Notes: a model not told the origin generated them from the letters alone. Positions 11,318 to 21,206 are shown, counted from the first letter of the stretch. The stretch: 64,000 bases of DNA from a methanotrophic endosymbiont of Bathymodiolus puteoserpentis (Logatchev) (GCF_900128525.1 NZ_FQTQ01000012.1:1-64000); one strand, 5' to 3'. Program-made: numbers and translations.

Positions 11318-12703
11318 TCCAGACCACTGCGTCAATAAATACTGCAATTTATCTTTATCTAGCTGAGCATTATCAACTTTTAAATAAACCACATTTTCAC
11401 TGCTCTGAAAATCAGCACTCGCCACGCCTGTTACCGTTAAAATATCAGCTAAAAAATCTGCCAATTTATCCGCAGCAATATCATCTGTAGACACCAATAA
11501 ATTAGCTAAATATTGTGGAGCATTCATAAAGAGAGCAACGATTAACCATAGACCTGCTGCTACCGCACAAAACAAAAAAACATAATTTGCACCATATTCA
11601 CCATAAATCCAGCCACCTGTAGTCCCTCCTAAAAAAGCGCCGAAAAATTGCGCACTAGAATACGCGCCCATGGCAGTTCCTTTTAAATTACCCGGTGCGG
11701 TTTTAGAGATTAATGAAGGTAATGTCGCTTCTAATAAATTAAAACCACAAAAAAACACCCATAACCCCGCAATTAACGTATATAAACTGTCATTAAAATA
11801 AAACAAGCTCAGGTCGGCAAGCACTAAAGTAGCCACTGCACCGACAAATACAGCCTTCATCTTGCGCTTTTTTTCAGCGATAATTACAAACGGAATAATC
11901 ATTGCCATTGACGTTGTTAATAATGGTAAATAGACCTGCCAATGGTCTTCAGGTATAAGACCTGCATCACGTAGCAATAAAGGCACAATAACAAAACTGG
12001 CGGTTAAAATCAGGTGTAAAGTAAAAATTCCGTAATCCAAGCGTAATAAATTTTTATCTTTCAATACGGTACTAAATTTGGCTGGAATTAACTCCGCATC
12101 ACCATGAGTTTTAGTTTGTACTGGGTTAGGCACTACAAAAAGAACCACGAAGATAGCCAAAAAAGATAAAACTGCCGTGACCCAAAAAATCCCTTGGATA
12201 CCTGAAAAGCCAGAAATAACAGGCCCTAGGGTCATCGCTACCCCGAATGAAATACCAATACTCGCACCAATCAAAGCCATTGCTTTGGTGCGGTGCACTT
12301 CTCTTGTTAAATCAGCGACTAAGGCCATGATAGCAGCGGCAATCGCTCCGCTACCTTGTAAAGCACGACCAATTAATACACCGTAAATTGTCGTTGATAG
12401 GGCTGCAACAATACTTCCTGAAGCAAATAACAATAAACCAATAACAATGATTTTCTTGCGCCCAAACCGGTCAGACATTAAGCCAAAAGGGATTTGTAGT
12501 ACCGCTTGAGTTAAGCCATAAACACTGATTGCCAAACCAATTAATAAGGGTGTTGAACCTTCCAGCGTCTCAGCAAATAAAGATAAAACAGGAAAAATCA
12601 TAAATAAACCAAGCATACGCAAAGCATAAATACTTGATAAAGAAAGGGTGGCGCGTCGTTCCACTGACGACATGGGACTCGTTATATCCTGAACGTGTGT
12701 CAA
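11309..12703 (-). CDS. major facilitator superfamily transporter
   Basis: Drug/metabolite-type MFS carrier of the inner membrane. The 464-residue protein has twelve likely transmembrane segments and the MFS motif A (GLMSDRFGRKKIIVIGLLLFASG). It ends with a soluble C-terminal domain of about 70 residues (from DDIAADKLADFLADILTV), typical of the YajR-like subgroup. The substrate cannot be told from sequence. Its 3' end overlaps the end of priA. Confidence 0.85.
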   Translation of the reverse strand: MTHVQDITSPMSSVERRATLSLSSIYALRMLGLFMIFPVLSLFAETLEGSTPLLIGLAISVYGLTQAVLQIPFGLMSDRFGRKKIIVIGLLLFASGSIVAALSTTIYGVLIGRALQGSGAIAAAIMALVADLTREVHRTKAMALIGASIGISFGVAMTLGPVISGFSGIQGIFWVTAVLSFLAIFVVLFVVPNPVQTKTHGDAELIPAKFSTVLKDKNLLRLDYGIFTLHLILTASFVIVPLLLRDAGLIPEDHWQVYLPLLTTSMAMIIPFVIIAEKKRKMKAVFVGAVATLVLADLSLFYFNDSLYTLIAGLWVFFCGFNLLEATLPSLISKTAPGNLKGTAMGAYSSAQFFGAFLGGTTGGWIYGEYGANYVFLFCAVAAGLWLIVALFMNAPQYLANLLVSTDDIAADKLADFLADILTVTGVASADFQSSENVVYLKVDNAQLDKDKLQYLLTQWSGSV

Positions 12704-12754
12704 AACTCTAAACTCCTGTAGGTAAAAATTATTCTCATATTTCCAATATTTATA

Positions 12755-12806
12755 TAGGGTGCGGTTTTAGTCCACCTTGTATATAGCAGACCAAAACCGC
12801 ACCCTA
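12755..12806. repeat. palindromic intergenic repeat
   Basis: A perfect 14-bp inverted repeat, TAGGGTGCGGTTTT (12755-12768) with AAAACCGCACCCTA (12793-12806), spaced by 24 bases, between two minus-strand genes. It resembles the other REP/MITE-like palindromes in this window in layout but not in sequence. It may also act as a transcription terminator. Confidence 0.7.
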
Positions 12807-12842
12807 CAGACTTTATTCTAAAACATTTTACCAGTTTTAAAT

Positions 12843-13433
12843 TTATAGTTTATGTTTATTCAATGCCAACCATTGAATAGCAATAATGGGAATTGCTGAC
12901 TCTATACACCCATCTTCAATCATGGCATAAGCCGCTGCAAAACTGACGGTAGAAACGAGAATATCCTCATGCTCATGATCCAAGCCATGAATTCCACCTA
13001 CCTCTGTCGCATCAATACGCCCATAAAATAAAGAAATTTTCTCCGACGTGCCGCCTGGCGAAGTATAAAACTCATTAATTAAACGCATTTCTTGTACCAT
13101 ACAGCCTGCCTCTTCTTTCGATTCTCTATAAGCAACTTCTTCTGCAGTTTCCCCCTCCTCTATCGCACCTGCAACAATCTCCAGTAACCAGGCTTTCTCT
13201 CCCACATCTTGCTGTCCCATAGGCCCCATACGAAACTGCTCAATAATCACGACTTTATCCGCATCAGGGTCATAAAGGAGTACGGCTACGCAATTACCTC
13301 GCTGAAATAATTCTCGCGTCAAAACATCACTCCAGCCACCGGCAAATAAACGATGCCGTACTTGATAACGATTTAAACTAAAAAAACCTTGATACATAGG
13401 CTCTTGAGAAATCACTTTAAATTCTTTTTTCAT
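12843..13433 (-). CDS. nudF: ADP-ribose pyrophosphatase (Nudix hydrolase)
   Basis: Nudix hydrolase splitting ADP-ribose to AMP and ribose-5-phosphate. The 196-residue protein carries the Nudix box in GAIEEGETAEEVAYRESKEE followed by AG, and the NudF-type context: FRMGPMGQQDVGEKAWLLEIVAG upstream and FYTSPGGTSEKISLFYGRID downstream. Length matches NudF (about 200-210). Divergent from htpX. Confidence 0.92.
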   Translation of the reverse strand: MKKEFKVISQEPMYQGFFSLNRYQVRHRLFAGGWSDVLTRELFQRGNCVAVLLYDPDADKVVIIEQFRMGPMGQQDVGEKAWLLEIVAGAIEEGETAEEVAYRESKEEAGCMVQEMRLINEFYTSPGGTSEKISLFYGRIDATEVGGIHGLDHEHEDILVSTVSFAAAYAMIEDGCIESAIPIIAIQWLALNKHKL

Positions 13434-13518
13434 AACACCCTACTTAACTGTTGCAATTTAGTTTTCATACCACCAATATATAGATTAAGTCATTATTTAT
13501 TTTTCGGAGCATAAAACC

Positions 13519-14394
13519 ATGATGCGAATATTTCTTTTCTTAGCCACTAACATTGCCATTATGGTAGTCGTTAGTATTATTTTTAGCCTTTTCGGTCTAA
13601 ATGGTATTTTAGCGTCTAATGGGGTAGACCTTGACCTTAACTCCTTACTAATTCTATCCGCCGTTATCGGTATGACTGGTTCGTTTATTTCTTTAGCTAT
13701 GTCTAAATGGTCAGCGAAAAGAGGGATGGGCGTACAAATTATCGAACACCCGCAAAACCAAACAGAACAATGGCTAATGGATGTTGTTACCCGTCAAGCA
13801 CGTATCGTCGACATTGATACACCTGAAGTCGGGATATTCCAATCAGTCGATCCCAATGCCTTTGCCACCGGCATGACTAAAAACAGTTCATTAGTCGCTG
13901 TCAGTACTGGCTTGTTACAAAACATGTCACCTGATGAAGTAGAAGCCGTTATCGGCCATGAAATGACTCATGTTGCCAATGGCGATATGGTCACTATGGC
14001 GCTAATGCAGGGCGTGGTAAATACTTTTGTGTATTTCTTCGCTACAATTATTGGCCATACTGTAGACCGCGTTATCTTCAAAAATGAAGAAGGTCATGGC
14101 ATAGCCTATTTCGTCACGCAAATGATTGCACAAATTGCCCTATCCTTTTTGGCTTCTATGTTGGTTATGTGGTTCTCTCGTTACCGCGAATTCAAAGCAG
14201 ATGCAGGCGGTGCAAAACTAGCCGGTAGAGAGAAAATGATCAATGCCTTAAGAGCCTTAGCGCGTGCTCATGAACCTCGAGAATTACCGGATCAATTTGC
14301 GGCATTGGCCATTAATGGAGGTGCTGTACATAAATTATTTATGAGCCACCCCCCATTAGAAGAACGTATTGCGGCATTGCAAAATCAACGTTAG
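13519..14394 (+). CDS. htpX: protease HtpX
   Basis: Membrane zinc metalloprotease involved in quality control of inner-membrane proteins. The 291 residues have two N-terminal membrane segments, the catalytic HEMTH motif at residues 147-151 with the distal glutamate region REFKADAGGAKL, and two further hydrophobic segments in between. The C-terminal MSHPPLEERIAALQ is characteristic of the family. Length is normal. A good hairpin terminator follows. Confidence 0.96.
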   Translation: MMRIFLFLATNIAIMVVVSIIFSLFGLNGILASNGVDLDLNSLLILSAVIGMTGSFISLAMSKWSAKRGMGVQIIEHPQNQTEQWLMDVVTRQARIVDIDTPEVGIFQSVDPNAFATGMTKNSSLVAVSTGLLQNMSPDEVEAVIGHEMTHVANGDMVTMALMQGVVNTFVYFFATIIGHTVDRVIFKNEEGHGIAYFVTQMIAQIALSFLASMLVMWFSRYREFKADAGGAKLAGREKMINALRALARAHEPRELPDQFAALAINGGAVHKLFMSHPPLEERIAALQNQR

Positions 14395-14411
14395 ACTATA
14401 AGTCTAAAGTG

Positions 14412-14434
14412 GGCGGGAGATTCTGCCTCCCGCC
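14412..14434 (+). terminator. hairpin downstream of htpX
   Basis: GGCGGGAG (14412-14419) pairs with CTCCCGCC (14427-14434), a GC-rich 8-bp stem with a 7-base loop. No clear T run follows, so it may be a weak terminator or a pause/stabilising structure between htpX and the DUF2835 gene. Confidence 0.5.
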
Positions 14435-14458
14435 TCCATACTCTCATACCTTCGCTCC

Positions 14459-14707
14459 ATGAATACACACTACTATATTCGCTTTCAACTCAACTTATCT
14501 GCTGATCAATACTTAAAAGTCTATCAAGGTATTGCCAAAAATATTACGACTCAAGCTGATGATGGTCGGCGCATTGCGTTCCCCGCACAAAATATTAAAC
14601 AGTTTCTGACTCACGATGGAATTTACGGTCATTTTGAAATGGAACTGACTGCTGAAAATAAGTTTGTTTCGATCAAAAAAATAGATCGCGGGTTTGGTTC
14701 TGTATAA
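14459..14707 (+). CDS. DUF2835 family protein
   Basis: Small (82 aa) protein of unknown function found in gammaproteobacteria. The pattern YIRFQLNLSADQYLKVYQG, then RRIAFPAQNIKQFLTHDGIYGHFEM, fits the DUF2835 family: a short beta-rich protein with no signal peptide or membrane segment. No functional clue comes from the neighbours htpX and fdhD. Confidence 0.85.
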   Translation: MNTHYYIRFQLNLSADQYLKVYQGIAKNITTQADDGRRIAFPAQNIKQFLTHDGIYGHFEMELTAENKFVSIKKIDRGFGSV

Positions 14708-14862
14708 CTTAGGAATATTTCAGTCATACTCTATAGAGATTTATCTTTTAATAAAGTTACATTTTGTGTCCTAATTGTTTTTGCTCTCAATTTGTACAAC
14801 AGCCCAGCAGAAGCAAAAAAAACACTGCTACCAGCTTTATCATATATAGAGTCACTCACATA

Positions 14863-15672
14863 TCAATTGACAGCATCAAAATCTATATTCCCCACGCCAT
14901 TCAGCACCATAAAATGCTTACCCTTTGAGCGAGAAATTAAAGTCACTCCCGATAATTGTGCCATTTCTAAGCCCATTTGCGTGGCACCTGAGCGGGACAA
15001 TAAAACCGGAATACCCATTTGCGAAACTTTAATCACCATCTCTGATGTTAAACGTCCCGTGGTATAAAAAATCTTCTTATTACCCGAAATATTATTGAGC
15101 CACATATGCCCAGCAATCGCATCAACAGCATTATGCCTGCCAACATCTTCGACAAATAATTCTAACTGATCGCCACTATATAATGCACAGCCATGTACCG
15201 CTCCGGCTTTTTTATACACCTCATTATGCGCTCTGACAGAATCCAGAACAGCATATAAAGTCGATTGACGTACACGATTTTCAGGTACACGGATTTCTTG
15301 CAATTTATCCATTAAACGACCAAAAACGGTGCCTTGCCCACAGCCTGTGGTCACGGTACGACGTTGCATTTGCTCAGAAAAATCACTGGATTCGCCTGCG
15401 GTCACCACAGCAACCGACTCGGTTTGCCAATCCACTTGAACAATTTTAATTTCACCAAGGCACTCAAAAAATCCTTGGTTTTTTAAATAGCCTAAAGTTA
15501 ATAATTCAGGATGTGAACCAATCGTCATTAAGGTGACAATTTCTTGTTTATCAACATAAATCGTCATCGCTCGCTCGCCGACTAACTGTAGTTCACGCTC
15601 TTGCCCCGTTTCATCAACACCGATTACCGTAGTAGATACACTTAACCCAGCATCTGTCATTTGCGGTTTCAT
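14863..15672 (-). CDS. fdhD: formate dehydrogenase accessory sulfurtransferase FdhD
   Basis: FdhD transfers sulfur from IscS to the molybdenum cofactor of formate dehydrogenase. The 269 residues contain GSHPELLTLGYLKNQGF and KAGAVHGCALYSGDQLELFVEDVGRHNAVDAIAGHMWL, both strongly conserved. The usual CxxC loop reads TTGCGQGTVFGRL here: the first cysteine (Cys111) is present but the second is replaced. It overlaps mobA by 4 bases (ATGA), fitting a shared molybdenum-cofactor role. No formate dehydrogenase gene is in the window. Confidence 0.93.
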   Translation of the reverse strand: MKPQMTDAGLSVSTTVIGVDETGQERELQLVGERAMTIYVDKQEIVTLMTIGSHPELLTLGYLKNQGFFECLGEIKIVQVDWQTESVAVVTAGESSDFSEQMQRRTVTTGCGQGTVFGRLMDKLQEIRVPENRVRQSTLYAVLDSVRAHNEVYKKAGAVHGCALYSGDQLELFVEDVGRHNAVDAIAGHMWLNNISGNKKIFYTTGRLTSEMVIKVSQMGIPVLLSRSGATQMGLEMAQLSGVTLISRSKGKHFMVLNGVGNIDFDAVN

Positions 15673-16265
15673 AGTTCCCCCTTAGCAGATAATTCATGCA
15701 ACTGCTCCAGCGTATTAATATTCTCAAAAAACTCAGGTGAAGCGCTGAAATCAACTTTTACCCAATGATGCTGTTCAATCCAGCGGTCAATTTTACGTTC
15801 GCCTTGCGCCAAATATTTTTGCAAACTATCTTTTAACGAGGTTTTAAGCGCTAAAAAAACCGGATGCAAACGCTCACCATCAAAAGCGACAGCAATATCC
15901 GCATCGCTACTCGCACGCTCATTCAGTAAAGCCGTTAAACCTTCAGCCGTTATAAAGGGTGAATCACAGGGCATGACCAATAAAACTTCATTTTGGCAAG
16001 TATTTAAAGCCGCATAAATTCCCGCTAAAGGCCCATCAAAATCACTCGTTGCATCACTAATAACGGGATAAGAAAAGACCTGATATTGCTCAATATTACG
16101 ATTTGCATTAATCAATAATTCATCAACCACTGGTGCCATCGCTTGCACGGCATAACGAATCATTGGCTGTCCCTTAAATTTCACCAAACCTTTATCTTGT
16201 TTATTCATACGTCGCGCCAAGCCGCCGGCTAAAATCACGCCTGTTACTTTCGATTGCTTATTCAT
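15669..16265 (-). CDS. mobA: molybdenum cofactor guanylyltransferase
   Basis: Adds GMP to Mo-molybdopterin to form the MGD cofactor. The 198-residue product starts with the nucleotidyltransferase signature [20 protein letters not shown] and has the acidic MPCDSPF metal site and the conserved ALKTSL stretch. Length is typical (about 195). It is translationally coupled to fdhD, so the pair likely supplies a molybdenum formate dehydrogenase encoded elsewhere. Confidence 0.95.
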   Translation of the reverse strand: MNKQSKVTGVILAGGLARRMNKQDKGLVKFKGQPMIRYAVQAMAPVVDELLINANRNIEQYQVFSYPVISDATSDFDGPLAGIYAALNTCQNEVLLVMPCDSPFITAEGLTALLNERASSDADIAVAFDGERLHPVFLALKTSLKDSLQKYLAQGERKIDRWIEQHHWVKVDFSASPEFFENINTLEQLHELSAKGEL

Positions 16266-16315
16266 TCTCTAATTCTGCTACTATGTCACCAACGAAAACC
16301 CATAAAAACATTAAT

Positions 16316-17581
16316 ATGTCATTTAAGCAATTAGATTTATGCGCGCCTTTGCTGCTAGCCATTACTGAACAAGGCTATGAGCAGGCAACACCTGTACAAG
16401 AACAATCAATTCCAGTGATTTTGCAAGGCCGAGATATTCTTGCCGGTGCGCAAACAGGAACAGGTAAAACAGCGGGTTTTGCTCTGCCAATATTACAACT
16501 TTTACATAACCAAGAACGTCCAGCAAAACCACACCCTGTAAGAGCCTTAATTCTAACGCCCACACGTGAATTAGCTATGCAGGTGTATGAAAGCTTTAAA
16601 ATATATGGCAAACATTTACCTTTATTTTCTGAGGTCATCTTCGGTGGCGTCAGTACCCATGCACAAATTAAACGTCTACAGCAAGGCGCGGATATTTTAG
16701 TCGCTACACCGGGTCGTTTATTAGACTTACTCAATCAAAAACAAGTCGATTTATCTCAGGTACAATTTTTTGTTTTAGATGAAGCCGACCGTATGCTAGA
16801 TATGGGCTTTATTTTAGACATACGCAAGTTGATGAGCGTGTTACCCAAACAACGCCAAAATTTACTATTTTCCGCGACTTACTCACAAGAAATTAAAATC
16901 CTAGCAGGACAACTATTAAATGATCCTGTTGAAGTCGCTATCGCCCGAGAAAATGTCGCTGCAGATACAGTCACGCAATCGGTTTATGCCATTAAAAAAG
17001 AAAATAAACGTGAGTTAGTCTCTTGGTTAATCGGTCATAATAACTGGCAGCAAGTGTTAATTTTTGTCCGTACTAAACATGGGGCAGATCGTTTAGCCAA
17101 ACAACTAATAAAAGACGGATTACGTTGCGATGCCCTACATGGCGATAAAAGCCAAGGCGCTAGAAGCCGAGCGCTGGAAAACTTTAAATCAGGAAAAATT
17201 AGTGTCTTAATTGCCACGGATATTGCTGCACGCGGCTTAGATATAGACCAATTACCGCATGTGATTAATTTTGACCTACCTGCACAAGCAGAAGATTATG
17301 TGCATCGTATAGGACGAACAGGTAGAGCAGGCACAAGCGGTGAAGCAATTTCTTTAGTCGATGCTGAAGAAGCTTATTTATTGGCTGCTGTAGAAAAATT
17401 ACTCGGTAAGAAAATTCCTAGAGTCGCTGATACGGGCTATGCAACGGTCTCACTCGATGTTATCAATAAGCCCAAAGCTCAGCCACGGCAAAACCAGCGT
17501 CAGCACAGAAATAAAAATGGCCAGAAGAAACAAACCGCAAGCACTAGGAATCGTAGACCTAGAAGTAATACCAATAAATAA
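16316..17581 (+). CDS. rhlE: DEAD-box ATP-dependent RNA helicase, RhlE type
   Basis: RNA helicase for RNA remodelling and ribosome assembly. I place the start at ATG 16316 ([21 protein letters not shown]), the normal RhlE N-terminus; an in-frame ATG at 16283 would add 11 unusual residues. Motifs in order: Q motif ([11 protein letters not shown]), [46 protein letters not shown] and [11 protein letters not shown] short basic, low-complexity tail follows ([17 protein letters not shown]). About 421 aa. Confidence 0.92.
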   Translation: MSFKQLDLCAPLLLAITEQGYEQATPVQEQSIPVILQGRDILAGAQTGTGKTAGFALPILQLLHNQERPAKPHPVRALILTPTRELAMQVYESFKIYGKHLPLFSEVIFGGVSTHAQIKRLQQGADILVATPGRLLDLLNQKQVDLSQVQFFVLDEADRMLDMGFILDIRKLMSVLPKQRQNLLFSATYSQEIKILAGQLLNDPVEVAIARENVAADTVTQSVYAIKKENKRELVSWLIGHNNWQQVLIFVRTKHGADRLAKQLIKDGLRCDALHGDKSQGARSRALENFKSGKISVLIATDIAARGLDIDQLPHVINFDLPAQAEDYVHRIGRTGRAGTSGEAISLVDAEEAYLLAAVEKLLGKKIPRVADTGYATVSLDVINKPKAQPRQNQRQHRNKNGQKKQTASTRNRRPRSNTNK

Positions 17582-17616
17582 GCGGTACTCTTTATTCTTC
17601 AGTTTACACGTTAAAT

Positions 17617-17673
17617 GGGAGCGACTTTTTAGCCACGATAGTGGCATGAACTATCGCGGCTAAAACCGCTCTC
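17617..17673. repeat. REP-like palindrome (GGAGCGGTTTTAGCCGCGATAG family)
   Basis: Imperfect inverted repeat: GGGAGCGACTTTTTAGCC (from 17617) pairs with GGCTAAAACCGCTCTC (to 17673), extended by ACGATAGT/ACTATCGC. It shares the GGAGCGG...TAGCCGCG core with the palindromes at 26864-26923 and 62712-62751, so it is one member of a dispersed family. Confidence 0.75.
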
Positions 17674-17735
17674 ACGAAACACTCTCACTTCTTATGTTAA
17701 TCATCACTACAAAAATATAGCATGAGCATAGCAAT

Positions 17736-19046
17736 ATGAACCCTGTACAACAAAACCACTATGACGTATTAGTTATCGGTGGTGGCCCAGCCGGAACAAC
17801 GATTGCTAGTTTACTAGCCGAAAAAGGACGTAGCGTTTGTTTATTGGAAAAAGCACATCACCCACGTTTTCATATTGGTGAATCCTTACTGCCAATGAAT
17901 TTACCTATTTTAAAAAAACTCGGCGTACTCGATCAAGTTGACGCTATTGGTATTAAGAAATACGCCGCTGAGTTCAACTCTACCGACACATTACTAGCAC
18001 AAGATACGTTCTACTTTGCTAAAGCCACCACCCCTGGCCACCCTTTTGCCTATCAAGTCAGGCGCTCTGAATTTGATGAAATTTTATTTAAAAATTGCAA
18101 AAAAAAAGGCGTAGTAGCCATCGAAGGTATGACGGTCATAGGTACTGACCTTAAAGATTCAGTAAAAAAGATTCACGCACAAGATGAACAAGGCAAACGG
18201 CATGAGTTTAGTGCTCGTTACCTTATTGACGCATCAGGCCGAGATACTGTTCTAGCACAACAACTCAACAGCAAACATAAGAACCCAAAACATAAAATGG
18301 CCGCTATTTACGGTCATTTCAATAATGTTGAACGTAGAACAGGTAAAGATGCGGGCAATATTAGTATTTATTGGTTTAAACATGGCTGGATATGGTTAAT
18401 CCCATTAAAAGACGGCATAACCAGTATCGGCTGTGTTTGTTGGCCAGATTATTTAAAATCACGCACCATGCCTTTAGCTGAATTTTTACAACAAACTTTA
18501 GAGCTTATTCCTGAAGTACGTGAACGCATAAGGCATGCCCAATTAGAAGGCAAAGCACAGGCAACGGGTAATTATTCTTATCAATCCAACACTATGTCGG
18601 GCGATGGTTTTTTATTGATCGGTGATGCTTATGCTTTTGTTGATCCTGTGTTTTCTAGCGGCGTTTATCTCGCTATGCAAAGTGCTACGAAAGGCGCAGA
18701 CTTAGTTGACCAATTACTCGAAAACAATACGCCACACAAGTCTTTAATTAGCCAATTCGAAAGCTCAGTCGCAGAAGAAATCAACGCTTTTTGTTGGTTT
18801 ATTTATCGCTTTAACAGCCCTGCTTTACATAAATTATTAATGTCCTCCGATGAGGCGGCTCAACACCCTATTAAGCAAAAACTCAAATCAGCGGTTATTT
18901 CCGTATTAGCCGGCGATGCTTATAACAATACTAAAATTCGCCTGCCTCTGCGGGCTTTTAAGTTTTTATACCTGATCAATAAGTTAGCTGAATTCAAAAA
19001 AAACCATGCATTTAATCACTTTAGAAAGCAGCAGAACCAAACATAA
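17736..19046 (+). CDS. FAD-dependent oxidoreductase, tryptophan-halogenase-like
   Basis: Flavin-dependent monooxygenase/halogenase-like protein of 436 aa. The N-terminal Rossmann motif is VLVIGGGPAGTTIASLLAEKG; HIGESLLPMNLPILKKLG is typical of this group; HGWIWLIPLKDG contains the WxWxIP signature of flavin-dependent halogenases; GDAYAFVDPVFSSGVYLAMQSA is the second FAD motif. I cannot confirm halogenating activity: the family also contains non-halogenating oxidoreductases. No biosynthetic cluster is evident nearby, and the gene appears to be a single unit. Confidence 0.82.
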   Translation: MNPVQQNHYDVLVIGGGPAGTTIASLLAEKGRSVCLLEKAHHPRFHIGESLLPMNLPILKKLGVLDQVDAIGIKKYAAEFNSTDTLLAQDTFYFAKATTPGHPFAYQVRRSEFDEILFKNCKKKGVVAIEGMTVIGTDLKDSVKKIHAQDEQGKRHEFSARYLIDASGRDTVLAQQLNSKHKNPKHKMAAIYGHFNNVERRTGKDAGNISIYWFKHGWIWLIPLKDGITSIGCVCWPDYLKSRTMPLAEFLQQTLELIPEVRERIRHAQLEGKAQATGNYSYQSNTMSGDGFLLIGDAYAFVDPVFSSGVYLAMQSATKGADLVDQLLENNTPHKSLISQFESSVAEEINAFCWFIYRFNSPALHKLLMSSDEAAQHPIKQKLKSAVISVLAGDAYNNTKIRLPLRAFKFLYLINKLAEFKKNHAFNHFRKQQNQT

Positions 19047-19215
19047 TAATCACTTAAAATGGGACATAAAACAGGCGTACGAGCAGTAGCTAAAACTCGT
19101 ACTCCTATACGGTTATTTTAAGCGTTTTTGTCCAACCTTAAATTTACAGCTACGATAAAATACTAAACCAAACGACTTAAACATAAGATCAACAGAACAA
19201 CACAAAGGATTCCAA

Positions 19216-20655
19216 ATGCAGGAAATATTGATTGGCGGCAACGAAGAAGCACAAATCATAATGAATGCCGCCATGGGCAACCGCCATGGCATGATTTCAG
19301 GTGCTACAGGAACTGGAAAAACAGTAACCTTACAAATTTTAGCAGAAGGATACTCTCGCTTAGGCGTTCCCGTTTTTATGGCTGATATTAAAGGTGATTT
19401 ATCAGGTATCGCCAAACAAGGCAAAGCACATGAAAAAATTACCGAACGTATAGCAAGTATTAAAATTAATGATTTTCAATTTCGTGCCAATCCTACTGTT
19501 TTTTGGGATATTTTCGCCCAAAATGGCCATCCAGTGCGCACCACTATTTCAGACATGGGGCCCTTATTACTGAGTCACCTACTTGAATTAAACGATACGC
19601 AATCAGGTATTCTATACAGTTGTTTTAAAATAGCAGATGACCAAGGTATGCTTTTGCTAGACCTTAAAGATTTACGCTCTATGCTCAGCTGGATGGCGGA
19701 CAATGCCAAAGCACTTAAATCTGATTATGGCAATATTTCCTCAGCTAGTGTCGGTGCTATACAACGCCGTTTATTAGTCTTAGAAGAACAAGGAGCCGAT
19801 CACTTCTTTGGTGAACCTGCGATACAAATTGATGATTTTTGTCGGACTGATTTCTCAGGTAATGGTGTAATCAGCATTCTCGATGCAACGGATTTAACAT
19901 CAAAATCTCCACGTTTATATGCTGCTTTTTTATTATGGCTGCTCTCTGACTTATTTGAAACACTCCCTGAAGTGGGCGATGCTGACCGCCCTAAACTTGT
20001 GTTATTTTTTGATGAAGCACATTTACTGTTTGATCGTGCTCCTCGTGTACTCATTGATAAAATCGAACAAATTGTGCGCTTGATACGCTCCAAAGGTGTC
20101 GGTATTTATTTTATTAGCCAAAGTCCCTTAGATATTCCTGAGGATATTCTGGGCCAGCTAGGACTAAAAATCCAACATGCCTTAAGAGCCTACACGCCCA
20201 AAGACCGAAAAACGATTAAAGCAGTGGCTGAAACTTTTCGTAGTAATCCAAAACTCGATACCGAAACCATCATAAAAGAACTCAAGACAGGGGAGGCTTT
20301 AGTTTCTATTTTAAATGCAGATGGCAGCCCTACTCCCGTTGAAAGAGTTCTCATTCGCCCACCGGAATCACGTATAGGTGCTTTAAGTGCAATTGAACGC
20401 ACGGAAACAATAACCAGATCACCTTATAAAGACCGTTACGACCAGAGTATAGACCGGGAATCAGCTTATGAAATGCTTAAACAAAAAGCGGAACAAATGG
20501 CCATACAACAAGAAAAGCCAAAGGCTCGGCGCAGTGGAGGCCGTCAATCAGCTGGCGAAGCCTTATTAAAAAGTGCCGCACGTAGCATAGGCAGTCAAAT
20601 TGGCAGACAGATTATGCGTGGTATTATGGGGTCATTATTTGGTGGTCGGCGCTAG
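19216..20655 (+). CDS. HerA-like ATPase, DUF853 family (YjgR-like)
   Basis: Predicted HerA/FtsK-superfamily ATPase; the cellular role is not established. The 479-residue protein shows Walker A (SGATGTGKTVTLQ) near residue 29, ADIKGDLSGIAKQGK, Walker B VLFFDEAHLLFDRAP, and the distinctive SKGVGIYFISQSPLDIPEDILGQLGLKIQHALRAYTPKD. The C-terminus is basic and glycine-rich (SAARSIGSQIGRQIMRGIMGSLFGGRR), as in the DUF853 family. Length is close to E. coli YjgR (500). Confidence 0.9.
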   Translation: MQEILIGGNEEAQIIMNAAMGNRHGMISGATGTGKTVTLQILAEGYSRLGVPVFMADIKGDLSGIAKQGKAHEKITERIASIKINDFQFRANPTVFWDIFAQNGHPVRTTISDMGPLLLSHLLELNDTQSGILYSCFKIADDQGMLLLDLKDLRSMLSWMADNAKALKSDYGNISSASVGAIQRRLLVLEEQGADHFFGEPAIQIDDFCRTDFSGNGVISILDATDLTSKSPRLYAAFLLWLLSDLFETLPEVGDADRPKLVLFFDEAHLLFDRAPRVLIDKIEQIVRLIRSKGVGIYFISQSPLDIPEDILGQLGLKIQHALRAYTPKDRKTIKAVAETFRSNPKLDTETIIKELKTGEALVSILNADGSPTPVERVLIRPPESRIGALSAIERTETITRSPYKDRYDQSIDRESAYEMLKQKAEQMAIQQEKPKARRSGGRQSAGEALLKSAARSIGSQIGRQIMRGIMGSLFGGRR

Positions 20656-20724
20656 GTTATCGAAAGTAGCCGCTTCATACATGCTCTTTTCCTGGTTTAT
20701 AGATAATTCAGTTTATAGGTGTAC

Positions 20725-20786
20725 TGACCTAGGGGCGCATCAGCAGCTATTGATGCACTCCGCCCCTCAGCACTCCTATCGGTCCT
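20725..20786. repeat. nested palindromic repeat
   Basis: AGGGGCG (20731-20737) pairs with CGCCCCT (20761-20767), and inside it GCATCA pairs with TGATGC (20751-20756). The layout and words GGCGCATCA...TTGATGC...CCTCAGCAC match the palindrome at 63465-63566, so I treat them as one degenerate family. It may terminate the DUF853 transcript. Confidence 0.6.
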
Positions 20787-20819
20787 ATTTTTGTAACCAA
20801 TAGTCAGTTAACAATACTC

Positions 20820-21167
20820 TCAATAAGGGCACTGTCGACAACTATTACCACAACAGGTGCCACGTTTTAAGTGATACCACTTGCTATAAACGAATTCCCC
20901 GTATTCTATGGTGTAGTCAATGTATTCAATCAGCCCATTTTTATTGTTATATTGACTAGCAAGCTCCAACATATTTTCAAGCGGACTCTCTTGTATTGTC
21001 AGCTCAATTTTTTCAGCCATCACTTTACTAAGGCAAGTTTTACAGCGACAATCTTGGTCGAATTCTACCGACATAATAGCAGGAAAGCCAAGGCACCAGC
21101 ATGATTCTCCGTCTTGCGCCGCACCGCAACTAAATGCTGCACCGCAGGCTGAGCATTTTTTATGCAT
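20820..21167 (-). CDS. cysteine-rich CWC domain fused to DUF5522-like domain
   Basis: Unknown function, 115 aa with a very high cysteine content. The N-terminus KKCSACGAAFSCGAAQDGESCWC, then CRCKTCL, resembles the cysteine-rich CWC family. The C-terminus WYHLKRGTCCGNSCRQCPY matches the DUF5522 signature. The two are usually separate small proteins and here make one chain. The cysteine pairs suggest metal (zinc or iron-sulfur) binding, which is inference. It is transcribed toward the DUF853 gene. Confidence 0.75.
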   Translation of the reverse strand: MHKKCSACGAAFSCGAAQDGESCWCLGFPAIMSVEFDQDCRCKTCLSKVMAEKIELTIQESPLENMLELASQYNNKNGLIEYIDYTIEYGEFVYSKWYHLKRGTCCGNSCRQCPY

Positions 21168-21206
21168 TTAAAATATTCAAGCTATATATTCTAATTATCA
21201 TTAAAC

